Positions 57,801 through 64,000 of a DNA stretch of 64,000 nucleotides are shown in pieces. The notes below the pieces were generated by a model, which did not search any database, was not told where the DNA came from, and saw only the letters and a program-made list of their open reading frames with translations. The translations under genes and the position numbers were made by a program. The stretch's first letter is position 1. Every line of letters starts with the position of its first letter. This DNA comes from Symsagittifera roscoffensis (taxonomy: Eukaryota > Xenacoelomorpha > Acoela > Convolutidae): the NCBI RefSeq assembly GCF_963678635.1, contig NC_087065.1, positions 51,096,452 through 51,160,451 of the forward strand, written 5' to 3'.

Positions 57801-59669
57801 GATAGTATCAAAGAGTGAGTTCAGAGTAGTCTAGATTAGATTGAGTAGATAGAGAGGGTGTTGCTTGAAATAGTACAATGAGGTTGTATCAAAGAGTGAA
57901 TAGATATTGAACTAGATTAGATTGAGTGGATAGAGTGGGTGTTGCTGACAATAGATTAATGAGATAAAATTAAAGGGTGAGTAGAGATTAAACTAGATTA
58001 GACTGAGTGGATATAGCTGGTGTTGCTTGCGGTAGTGTCAATGAGATAGTATCAAAGAGTGAGTAGAGAGTAAACTAGATTAGATTGAGTAGATAGATTG
58101 GGCGATGCTTGCGATATTAACACTGAGATAGTATCAAAGAGTGAGTTCAGAGTAGTCTAGATTAGATTGAGTAGATAGAGTGGGTGTTGCTTGAAATAGT
58201 ACAATGAGATTGTATCAAACAGTGAATAGATATTAAACTAGATGAGATTGAGTGGATAGAGTGGGTGTTGCTGACAATAGATTAATGAGATATCATCAAA
58301 GAGTGAGTAGAGAGTAAACTAGATTAGAGTGAGTAGATAGATTGGGTGATGCTTGCGATAGTAACAATGAGATACTATCAAAGAGTAAGTACAGAGTAGT
58401 CTGAGTATATAGAGTGGGTGTTGCTTGAAATAGTACAATGAGATAGTATCAAAGGGTGAGTAGAGAGTAAACTAGATTAGATTGAGTAGATAGATTGGGT
58501 GATGCTTGAAATAGTACAATGAGATAGTATCAAAGAGTGAGTAGGGAATAATCTAGAAAAAACTGAGTAGATGGAGTGGGTGTTGCTTGCAATAGTACCA
58601 ATGAGATTGTATCGAAGAATGAGTAGAGAGTAGTCTAGATTAGATTGAATGGATAGAGTGGGTTTTGTAATCTGGCCGGGTTTGCACTGTTGTACTGCAT
58701 GTGTACTTGTGTAGGTTGTGGCAAGTCCTACCCCCGTCTGGAGAATCTGAAAACACACATACGGTCGCACACGGGGGAGAAGCCCTACAAGTGTGCCATT
58801 GCGGGATGCAACAAGGCCTTCAGCAACGCCTCCGACAGAGCCAAACACCAGAACAGAACACACTCCAACCAGGTCAGGCCAAGTTACGCCAAGTAGTTTT
58901 AATTATGTAGTCACTTATTACATCCACTTGCATTAGACTAGATACTCCGACTTACAAGCACTTTCACAATTTATTACAAACATACAAAATTTTACAAAAA
59001 TATTGGTCTTGTTCTTTGGTAAGTTTGTTTTTGGGCGACTTTTTCGCTCTAAAAAAGACACAGCAGAAAAATTTTTTGTTGAATATATGACGGACATAGT
59101 TTGGCAAAAAATGGAAAATTCAGTAATATACACTTACTAAAACAGCTAAAGATGGTTCGTCACTAATTGACTCATGATGATCCGCAAAATCAGGCAAATC
59201 ATGCTTCTATTAGTTTTTCAGCTCTTAATTCTGGGAAACGTTTATCTCATTTGTAGGACAAAAAACCATTAAAAATTAACGGACGTGTTTTTAGAAACCT
59301 TACAAGTGTCGCGTTGAGGGCTGCGAGAAACGATACACAGACCCGAGCTCACTTCGGAAACACGTGAAAAGTGTGCATGTTCTGTCCTCTACCTCTAGTG
59401 GGGGTGGGGGTGCGGGCGAATGCAAACGTGTCCCTTCAACCCTTCCTCACGCCATCAGTGGAACAACACAGCAGGCCAGTGTCAACAACCCCAACCCCAA
59501 CCCCCCTAGGACAGCGACACATCTGGGGGGCCCGGCTGGTGCTGCTGGGATGAGAGGAGGAGCAGCAGCTGGATCCCATCAAGTAGCACATGTTGTCACT
59601 GGGGGTTGTCGACCAATTCAGCCCAGACAGCATCAAGGCCCTGCAGCCGGCAACAGTGTACCTTTATAC
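39863..59669 (+). CDS. gli: Gli/Cubitus interruptus-type zinc-finger transcription factor (7 exons visible, 3' incomplete)
   Basis: Joining 39863-39881, 43771-43975, 44485-44881, 50221-50697, 50860-50992, 58715-58872 and 59295-59669 gives 588 residues in one open frame with matching phases (1, 2, 0, 0, 1, 0). Five C2H2 fingers lie at about 339-362, 374-399, 407-429, 437-460 and 468-491. Spacings are C-x4-C-x12-H-x4-H, C-x4-C-x15-H-x3-H, C-x4-C-x12-H-x3-H, then C-x4-C-x12-H-x4-H twice, as in GLI proteins. Hallmarks are [43 protein letters not shown] and [26 protein letters not shown] and HQNRTH separate it from GLIS and ZIC. GLI factors carry Hedgehog signalling to nuclear target genes; fingers 4 and 5 make most base contacts. 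The N-terminal half holds a His/Ser-rich part, a run of 11 Gln (87-97) and an acidic stretch (183-199). I saw no SYGH motif for SUFU binding in the visible part. The degron and activation regions would lie beyond the window. Confidence 0.88.
40159..40469. mobile_element. hairpin MITE with ~85-bp inverted arms
   Basis: The left arm starts TATCGCATACTTAGCGATAC and contains AACTTCTATGAG, GAATCAGTGCTGGAA, and TTCAGTGGGATACTACAG. The right arm carries the complements in reverse order (CTGTAGTACCCCACTGAA, CCAGCACTGATTCATTGA, GTATCGCTAAGTATGCGATA). About 311 bp, non-coding. It would fold into a long hairpin in intron RNA. Confidence 0.7.
40540..42470. repeat. inverted cluster of the ~500-bp hairpin-unit family
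   Basis: One unit runs forward (about 40540-41090) and another runs in reverse (about 41493-42000), with a further reverse unit at about 42010-42470. Shared marks are TGTGCTCG plus a T-run, AATTAACGCGCGATATAT, GTTAACGCGTAAGCG, CCTTAAAAGGCAGTCGGAAC and the perfect hairpin TCAGGGCTTCGCCCTGA. Other copies lie at 45985-46443 with 47406-47735, 61330-62060 and 63690-64000. They are non-coding. The mobile or satellite nature is undecided. Confidence 0.75.
41258..41316. repeat. near-perfect ~28-bp-stem hairpin
   Basis: ACCAAGTTAACATCCT followed by CCCCCCTAAAC is mirrored by GTTTAGGGGAAGG and ATGTTAACTTGGT with only a couple of bases in the loop. A third copy of the motif (GGATCTTAACTTGGTCAA) lies near 41405. 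It looks like the joined terminal repeats of a MITE. Confidence 0.65.
43771..43975 (+). CDS. gli: Gli-type gene exon 2
   Basis: Strong acceptor (T-rich tract then GTGTTTCAG) and donor GTAAGT. It codes residues 7 to 75, reading [20 protein letters not shown] and then a His/Pro/Ser/Ala-rich stretch. The aromatic/His-rich start is reminiscent of the N-terminal region of GLI proteins, but that resemblance is weak. It leaves in phase 2, matching exon 3. Confidence 0.7.
44485..44881 (+). CDS. gli: Gli-type gene exon 3
   Basis: Acceptor AACTTTGTCAG; phase 2 entry, phase 0 exit at AAACAG followed by GTGCTG. It codes residues 76-207: an 11-Gln tract encoded by mixed CAA/CAG, a basic [15 protein letters not shown] part, Gly/Val/Ser-rich low complexity, and an acidic stretch [15 protein letters not shown]. 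The high GC and purine bias contrast with the flanks. Reading through the donor gives a stop after five codons, which supports splicing here. Confidence 0.7.
44882..45984. other. start of intron 3 of the Gli-type gene
   Basis: AT-rich intron sequence with no recognised element. Intron 3 spans 44882-50220 and its remainder is mostly transposon-derived. Confidence 0.5.
45985..47735. repeat. hairpin-unit family copies interrupted by MITE copy B
   Basis: The left part (45985-46443) is a reverse unit (starting AAGACTGCTCTATCAGAGC and ending CTTGTGCTCG). The right part (47406-47735) is a forward unit (GGGTTGTTTTTTTTTTC, then AATTAACGCGCGATATA, CCTTAAAAGGCAGTTGG, TTCAGGGCTTCACCCAG). MITE copy B sits exactly at the joint, so its insertion is younger than this repeat. 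Confidence 0.65.
46444..47405. mobile_element. MITE copy B, CGCCCGCATCCA ends
   Basis: The left end CGCCCGCATCCAGTTTTAAGC and right end (complement CGCCCGCATCCAAGTTTAGC) are near-perfect inverted repeats. The interior has many ATAATCGATTATAATC palindromes and the same unique phrases as copy A. The uninterrupted neighbour sequence in this family reads GTGCTCGG, so the CG outside both CCCGCATCC termini looks like a 2-bp target duplication. 962 bp, non-coding. Confidence 0.75.
47974..50018. mobile_element. 2-kb DNA element with ~38-bp CCCGCATTG TIRs
   Basis: The left end CCCGCATTGACAAAAATAAG, then ATTGCAATCGATTATAA, is mirrored at the right end (complement CCCGCATTGGCAAAACTAAG, then ATTGCAATCGATTATCG) with about three mismatches. 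AC lies directly outside both ends (47972-47973 and 50019-50020). Inside, AAAATCTGTATAAAATC and TCGATTATAA phrases recur in subterminal clusters. No transposase frame is visible, so it is non-autonomous. It lies in intron 3, about 200 bp before exon 4. Confidence 0.75.
50221..50697 (+). CDS. gli: Gli-type gene exon 4 (finger 1)
   Basis: Acceptor TTATTATATTAG is weakly pyrimidine-rich but keeps phase 0. It codes residues 208-366: an acidic helix-like start ([15 protein letters not shown]), a Ser/His/Pro-rich linker, and finger 1 (CSWEYC to HVMQQH). It ends CCTCAG followed by GTTCGT. Finger 1 has the exact GLI spacing C-x4-C-x12-H-x4-H. Confidence 0.85.
50860..50992 (+). CDS. gli: Gli-type gene exon 5 (finger 2, start of finger 3)
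   Basis: Acceptor GTGAACTTCAG, donor GTGAGT, phases 0 and 1. It codes [19 protein letters not shown], then [18 protein letters not shown]. The long C-x4-C-x15-H finger 2 is the GLI signature. The linker to finger 3 reads TKERP instead of the usual TGEKP. The donor is followed within 30 bp by long G runs. Confidence 0.95.
51022..51120 (+). other. G-run / C-run inverted repeat beside the exon 5 donor
   Basis: A run of 13 G (51022-51034) followed by TGGGTTGAC, then a run of 10 G (51052-51061), is mirrored by GTCAACCCCCCACCCCC at 51103-51119. The parts can pair as a hairpin, or the G runs can form a quadruplex in RNA or DNA. It lies 30-130 bp into intron 5. Confidence 0.6.
51190..58665 (+). repeat. 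7.5-kb array of an 82-bp satellite in intron 5
   Basis: About 90 copies. The unit in pieces is ATTGAGTGGATAGAGTGGGT, GTTGCTTGCGATAGTATCAA, TGAGATAGTATCAAAGAGTG, AGTAGAGAGTAATCTAGATT, AG. It occupies nearly all of the 7.7-kb intron between fingers 3a and 3b, ending about 50 bp before the acceptor of exon 6. Higher-order structure includes a seven-unit block repeated near 51890 and 52465, a block of about 1 kb copied with a 1001-bp shift (from 52821 and from 53822), and an inverted block at 57228-57603. Confidence 0.97.
57228..57603 (-). repeat. inverted block inside the 82-bp satellite (+/-/+ fold-back)
   Basis: The satellite is read on the minus strand only here. The 376-bp block is the reverse complement of 56842-57217 on its left, with a 10-nt spacer at 57218-57227. 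It is also the reverse complement of the sequence from 57610 on its right, with a 6-nt spacer at 57604-57609. The three blocks therefore carry the same units in order +, -, +, with two near-perfect long palindromes at the joints. Confidence 0.92.
58715..58872 (+). CDS. gli: Gli-type gene exon 6 (rest of finger 3, finger 4)
   Basis: Acceptor ACTTGTGTAG completes a Gly codon with the previous exon, restoring C-x4-C of finger 3. It codes [18 protein letters not shown], the linker TGEKP, finger 4 [19 protein letters not shown] and QNRTHSNQ, then the donor CAG followed by GTCAGG. Finger 4 keeps the DNA-contact helix typical of GLI. Confidence 0.95.
58873..59294. other. intron 6 of the Gli-type gene
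   Basis: A 422-bp AT-rich intron with no recognised repeat. Confidence 0.7.
59295..59669 (+). CDS. gli: Gli-type gene exon 7 (finger 5 and start of C-terminal region)
   Basis: Acceptor GTGTTTTTAG; phase 0. It codes [19 protein letters not shown] then LRKHVKSVH (finger 5), followed by a Ser/Gly/Pro/Asn-rich region. I end it at 59669 before GTAAGA (phase 0). An alternative donor GTGTAC at 59656 would shorten it by about 14 bases. The frame otherwise stays open to 59798 but becomes AT-rich. The C-terminal half of the protein must lie downstream of the window. Confidence 0.85.
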
Positions 59670-60347
59670 GTAAGACACCACCTTGCTTCACCCTTTGAAA
59701 TGAGTTTTTCATCCTCTTTTCGTCGGCTACTTTTGAAACTTCCTTACAAGGATCATTTCCCGCCCTGTTGTTTTTTGAAGGTTTTAAACAAACGTTAACA
59801 TTGCCCAATTGTACTGAAATTTTTGCATGTACGGTAATTAAATAATATTCCAAACACGTTTAGCGTTCATCTAATACCTTTATGATTGTGCTTTTATGGA
59901 TGTAATCCATCATTGGTGACAATATAAATGATTTCATGGTCTAAATGTGCAACAATAATGGATTATAATGACAGCCTGTTAGACAACACTTTCCCATTAA
60001 GATCGATTTTTATCTATAAAACTCAGGTGCGGGCTAGACAATACTAATCGAATAATCAGACACTTTCTTGGTACAATTCGTATCCTTTGCCGTACCTTTT
60101 TCCTACCACGTTTCATCTTTTCTATCCTATACAATATCCGGTGGTCTATATGGTTGAATTTTGGTTCGATCTCTGCTTCACCATACTTCGATCTAAGTCT
60201 TGACCATTCTCGTTGTTATTTTGTTACAACTCAAGGCGTGATTCTGACCCTTATTTTTATCATAATTTTAAAGTTGAAACCATCATATCATAATGTCAGA
60301 AATTCAAATTTGAAATCAAAAACGGGTCCAAACTAAATTGATTGTAT
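59670..60347. other. start of intron 7 of the Gli-type gene
   Basis: AT-rich sequence without recognised features. No further Gli exon is visible between here and the window end. Confidence 0.5.
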
Positions 60348-60713
60348 CAGGGGTGGATTTAGGGGGGGGGGGGGCTCTTTCTCAGGGATTTGAACCCTCG
60401 CCAACCTTCGGTATTAAATTATGATATTTTTTTTTCGGCCGACCAACCATAAAACTTTTTATAGGCGCCTCTGGCGCCAATGTATTTTAATTTTAAAGTG
60501 GAGCGAGCGCCAACCAAACGCAATTTTTTCGTCAAATTTTCCAAAAAGTGGCCAAAAACTCATATTTTGACCTGTGCTTTTTTGTCAAAATAGTGTCTTT
60601 TTATTATCCTGAGATTTCCCGGAAAATCAATTTGGTTGACCAAAAAAAAGTAGGCAAATTTTTCAATAAATTTTTGAAAATCCCCCCTCGACAGAATCCT
60701 GGATCCGCCCCTG
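60348..60713. mobile_element. hAT-type MITE with perfect 8-bp target duplication
   Basis: Starts CAGGGGTGGATTTAGG and ends CCTGGATCCGCCCCTG. GATTGTAT lies directly on both sides (60340-60347 and 60714-60721), a perfect 8-bp duplication as made by hAT transposases. 366 bp, non-coding, with a long G run near its left end. It is the same family as 3377-3675 and, having an intact duplication, probably younger. Confidence 0.85.
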
Positions 60714-60721
60714 GATTGTAT

Positions 60722-61330
60722 GATCTTAGCTAAATTAAGCACTTACCAGCACGTTCAAATATGAACTAGTGTATAAAGCACTTTAGATTGATCAATATAA
60801 AAACAGATTCAAGACACATCAAAAGACTGCGGCCTTAAGAAATTAATGGATAAATATCAACCAACCTACCTAAGAAGAAAACAATTCCCTTCCATTTTGA
60901 GTACTAGAGTTATAAATATGAAAACAGAGTTTTCTTGTCACCTTCTATGATTGTTGACAGTATATCTCTTGGAATTGTGTTACTGGCATCGGTGTCATTT
61001 ATGAATGCTCTGCCGTATTCCAAAAATTCCTATACCGGCGCTGCAACTAGCTCCTTTTTCACTCGTCCTTAGGCATCCGGCTCGAATTGCTCTAGTTCTA
61101 CTTGCTACCATCTTCTTAGTAGGTGCAGATGACTAATTAAACTGTTTTTAATGCAAGCAAATTTTTCGAAAAACGAACAATAAAGGTTGCAGCAACCCAA
61201 AAAATGCATATCTAAATGAAAGAATTACTAATTTAAAATATATTATTGATGAACCTCAAAAGGAAAGAAAAAACATCAAAACTTTTTGGATTTTTTTAAA
61301 ATCATACTCCCCTCCACACTATGGAAACTA
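60722..61330. other. intron 7, unremarkable AT-rich DNA
   Basis: I see no exon, RNA gene or repeat here. Confidence 0.45.
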
Positions 61331-62060
61331 ATATCAAGTGATACATTTTGCAAAGAGCAAAGTATTAAATTGACCAAAAAACAGTTCTTAGTCCAATTTG
61401 GAATGACTTCTAATACGGATTAGATCTCCGCTTACGCGTTAATAGCGGGAAAAATAACGCGCGCTGATTTTCCAAAGGGAATTAAATTGCTAAACTGACA
61501 ATTTTCAGACCACATAGCTTACGAAAATGATCACAGAAGAAATTTTATTTTATTTTTAGAATTGAGCTTAGGACAACAATACCTTGTGAATGATATTTAA
61601 AAAATTTTTATCAAAAAAAGCTAGTTATGGTCGAAATGGTCTGAAGGAAAAAAAAACACCCCGAGCACAAACATTTTGTCATTTTCCTCGACAAGACTGC
61701 TCGTATCAGGGCAAAGCTTTGAATCTTTAGACTACCTTTTAAGGTCTATGAGGAAGTTTTAAGGTCTATGCAGGCCTTTTAAGGTCTAAGGATAAGTTTG
61801 AAAATGATTGAGCTTTTTTTTGAAAACCATCCCCTACACAATGTACTAAGCACAAAGTGGTAGATTTCCCTCCAAGTAACGTCGCATTTATGACAACTAG
61901 CCTTGTTTCAATCAGTTTGGAAAGGTTTGTACGACTGATTGAATATCCGCTCACGCAAAAATAGCATGAAGTATATCGCGCGCTAATCGTCTCAAATTGG
62001 CCATAATAGCAACCTAAACCCTCATAACTTTAGAAAACTCGGCTCTTTTCCAGTTTCCCC
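61330..62060 (-). repeat. tandem copies of the hairpin-unit family
   Basis: The end of one reverse unit (about 61330-61680: CTTACGCGTTAATAGCGGG, ATAACGCGCGCTGATT, CCCCGAGCACAAA) is followed directly by the start of the next (ACTGCTCGTATCAGGGC, CCTTTTAAGGTCTATG, TATATCGCGCGCTAATCG). At 61740-61790 the phrase TTTTAAGGTCTA is repeated three times. Confidence 0.65.
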
Positions 62061-62879
62061 CCCTTCCAATTAATTTTTGAAAACCGTATTTAACGTTGTA
62101 ATAATGCAATGAAAATTGGCATGGTGAACAAATTGACAATTATGAACAGATTTGTTCTTCATATATTACAGCGTAACATCACGCATTTAGCCGTAATAAC
62201 ACGTGAAACAAAAATAAAACTCGGTATTTTTAAAGGTGGGAGGAAAGTGGAAAAGAGCCGAAAACTCTTATTTAAGCCCCTATAACTTTACAAAAAGAAA
62301 GATTCACTTAACCCCCATAAAATCACAAAGATTTTTGGTTTCATTGAGTAACGTTCGTTATATGGATTTTTCAAACTTTTTTTTCCATTTTAAGGCTCAC
62401 AAAATTTGAATTTACTGTCAAAAAGACTAATTTCGATGTTTCATTCAGCGCTTATTTAGCAATAAGTTTTTTAAAAAAACTAAAAAAAATGTACACAAAT
62501 AAGAAAAAACTTTTAAAAATTTTTTATAAGTTTTTTTGTTTGTTATTCACTTTTAAAAAAAAATTTTTGTCAATCTTGTCTCATTAACTAACCTATTACG
62601 CTTCTGTATAGTTCTTGAATCATGCTACTTACCAAAGCGACTCTAATTTGAATAAACAAAAAAAGTAACCTTTTTTAAATTTGTTTATGAAAATGGTCGG
62701 AACTTGCACAGCACTCGGCTATCTTCATTCCTTCCTTGCTGTTTTAAGTATTAAGGGGTTAATACAGATTTTAAAGGGGCATGTTTGTTATAAACAGATG
62801 TCCCCCCCAGTTTCTGGTTTTCCAACCTAGCGCACTGGATAGGCGCACAATTTTGTGTCTGTATATTCTTGGATTTCAG

Positions 62880-63260
62880 AAACAAGCCTTCAAACATGTT
62901 CCAAAATGTAAGTGGGTTCCACTTACAAAATTTCCGTGAATTCCACGTGCAAACATTTGTAACGTAATTTTTGTCGGCATATTAAATTTGTTGCGGATTT
63001 CGCAACGAGCAGCTATAGCTGGTTGTTCCGAATTCCGCAAACGTAGCGGTTTCCGCAAAAGTGAGCGGATTCAGCAAATTTACGCGGATTCAGCATATTT
63101 ACGCGGATTCAGCTTACAATTTGCGGATTTTACTTACAGTTGCGGATTCAGGACAGCTGAAATCTACTGAACACATATTTTATTGTTTGCTTATGGATTC
63201 CATAAACTAATCCGGATTCCGCACGTTTTGTTGCGGATTCCGCAAAATTGCCTGTTTTTG
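62880..63260. repeat. GCGGATTC short repeat cluster
   Basis: GCGGATTCAGCAAATTTAC, GCGGATTCAGCATATTTAC and GCGGATTCAGCTTACAATT follow each other at about 63060-63125. Related TTGCGGATTTCGCAA-like palindromes lie at 62990-63007 and 63231-63245. It is a small degenerate tandem repeat, possibly the core of a MITE. The short frames across it are not genes. Confidence 0.55.
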
Positions 63261-63689
63261 GAGCCATTTTGAACAATACAGGGTTTTAATTGTTTGTCAA
63301 TGGAATCCAAAACAACAAATAACATCAAAAAAAAGTAACAGAGTTGCGGAGTCCACAACAAATCTAAATTTGACCTGTTGCGTAATTCGTTTACAATTCA
63401 CAAAATGCACAGTTTGGCCTCGTAATGTGTTACGAACGAGTCAGTTGCCCACTGCCCAAGGTTAAGTTTGGCAAAGTACGTTTTGATAAGAATGATTAAC
63501 AGCTAATATGATCTTATTGATTCCTACTGCGTCAAAATAGAATTGAGCAATCCTCTGTCGATTCATGTCATGTAGAGGGGTCCCTTTTTCCCCAAATACC
63601 CAATACCCATTTAAAAAAATTAAAAACTTTATTTCAAAAATAGGACGAAAGGACGGATTGTTTTTTTCTTGCATGAGGGATTCTAAGTT

Positions 63690-64000
63690 GCATCCCTTTC
63701 AGGACAACAATACCTTTTGAATGATATTTTAAAATTCTACCAAAAAGTGCTTGTTAATAAGACGAAAACTGTCTGGAGAAAAAAAAAATCACCCGAGCCG
63801 AGCACAGATATTTCGTGACTTTCTTCGACAAGACTGCTCGTATCAGGGCAAAGCCCTGAATCTTTAGACTACCTTTTAAGGTCTATGGAGCAGTTTGTAT
63901 TCTGAAAGTTGATGAGTTTTTCAAAAAAAAATTCTAAAATTCTAAAAAAATCCCCTACACAATGTACTAAGTATAAAATGATAGATTTTGCTCCAATTTT
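63690..64000 (-). repeat. hairpin-unit family, runs off the window
   Basis: The end of one unit (about 63690-63800: GGACAACAATACCTTTTGAA, CGAGCACAGATATTTCGTG) meets the start of another (AAGACTGCTCGTATCAGGGC, AAAGCCCTGAATC, CCTTTTAAGGTCTATGG, CCCCTACACAATGTACTAAG), which is cut by the window end. Confidence 0.65.

Noticed and set aside
51190-58665. Coding or CRISPR reading of the 82-bp array
   Set aside because: 82 is not a multiple of 3, frames close rapidly, and there are no spacers; it lies inside an intron with clear splice sites.
58477-58863. Minus-strand 128-codon frame over exon 6
   Set aside because: It overlaps the satellite and the antisense of a zinc-finger exon and has no motif.
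39863-59669. Assignment to GLIS or ZIC instead of Gli
   Set aside because: Finger 2 spacing and the [27 protein letters not shown] and [14 protein letters not shown] words match Gli, not GLIS or ZIC.
59670-59798. Continuation of Gli exon 7 to the stop at 59798
   Set aside because: Sequence becomes AT-rich right after a GTAAGA donor, and a Gli protein ending so soon after finger 5 is unlikely, though a short isoform is possible.

Overview
This is metazoan nuclear DNA: AT-rich, with canonical GT-AG introns and heavy repeat content. No bacterial features are visible. It carries two protein-coding genes, both on the + strand, that can be assembled exon by exon from splice signals and matching intron phases. 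The protein families suggest an animal; the exact phylum cannot be read from the sequence.

Gene 1 (17743-24793, three exons, 199 codons) encodes a four-pass membrane protein of the PMP22/EMP/claudin type, with a GLW..C....C signature in the first extracellular loop. Gene 2 (39863 to at least 59669, seven exons visible, 588 codons so far) is a Gli/Cubitus interruptus-type transcription factor. It has all five C2H2 zinc fingers and its C-terminal half lies beyond the window. A TATA box and initiator-like motif precede a tiny first coding exon.

The rest is repeats. 1-17.7 kb holds decayed transposons: a TIR element with TA flanks (2073-2580), a CGCGACTTAAG minisatellite with a 299-bp hAT-type MITE inserted (3377-3675), an ATCGATTATAATC-rich MITE (4605-5511), two LINE reverse-transcriptase relics (minus strand, about 7.85-9.4 and 10.1-11.0 kb), a TIR element built of TTGCAAGAT motifs (14025-14770) and an inverted repeat family near 16 kb. 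Intron 1 of gene 1 contains a CACCCGGGTTG-ended repeat cluster, a tRNA-derived SINE and a 120-bp minisatellite. Intron 2 contains about 620 bp of (TTGTA)n running up to the acceptor.

Between the genes lies a 9.7-kb array of a 66-bp (22-codon) repeat, then a Ty3/gypsy-like gag relic. In the Gli gene, intron 1 holds hairpin MITEs, intron 3 holds two CCCGCAT-ended DNA elements (one nested in another repeat), and intron 5 is almost entirely a 7.5-kb array of an 82-bp satellite with a +/-/+ fold-back inversion. Intron 7 has a hAT-type MITE with a perfect 8-bp target duplication.

The two genes have no evident functional link beyond adjacency. The striking feature is that four unrelated tandem arrays occupy this locus, three of them inside introns and two of those ending just upstream of 3' splice sites.
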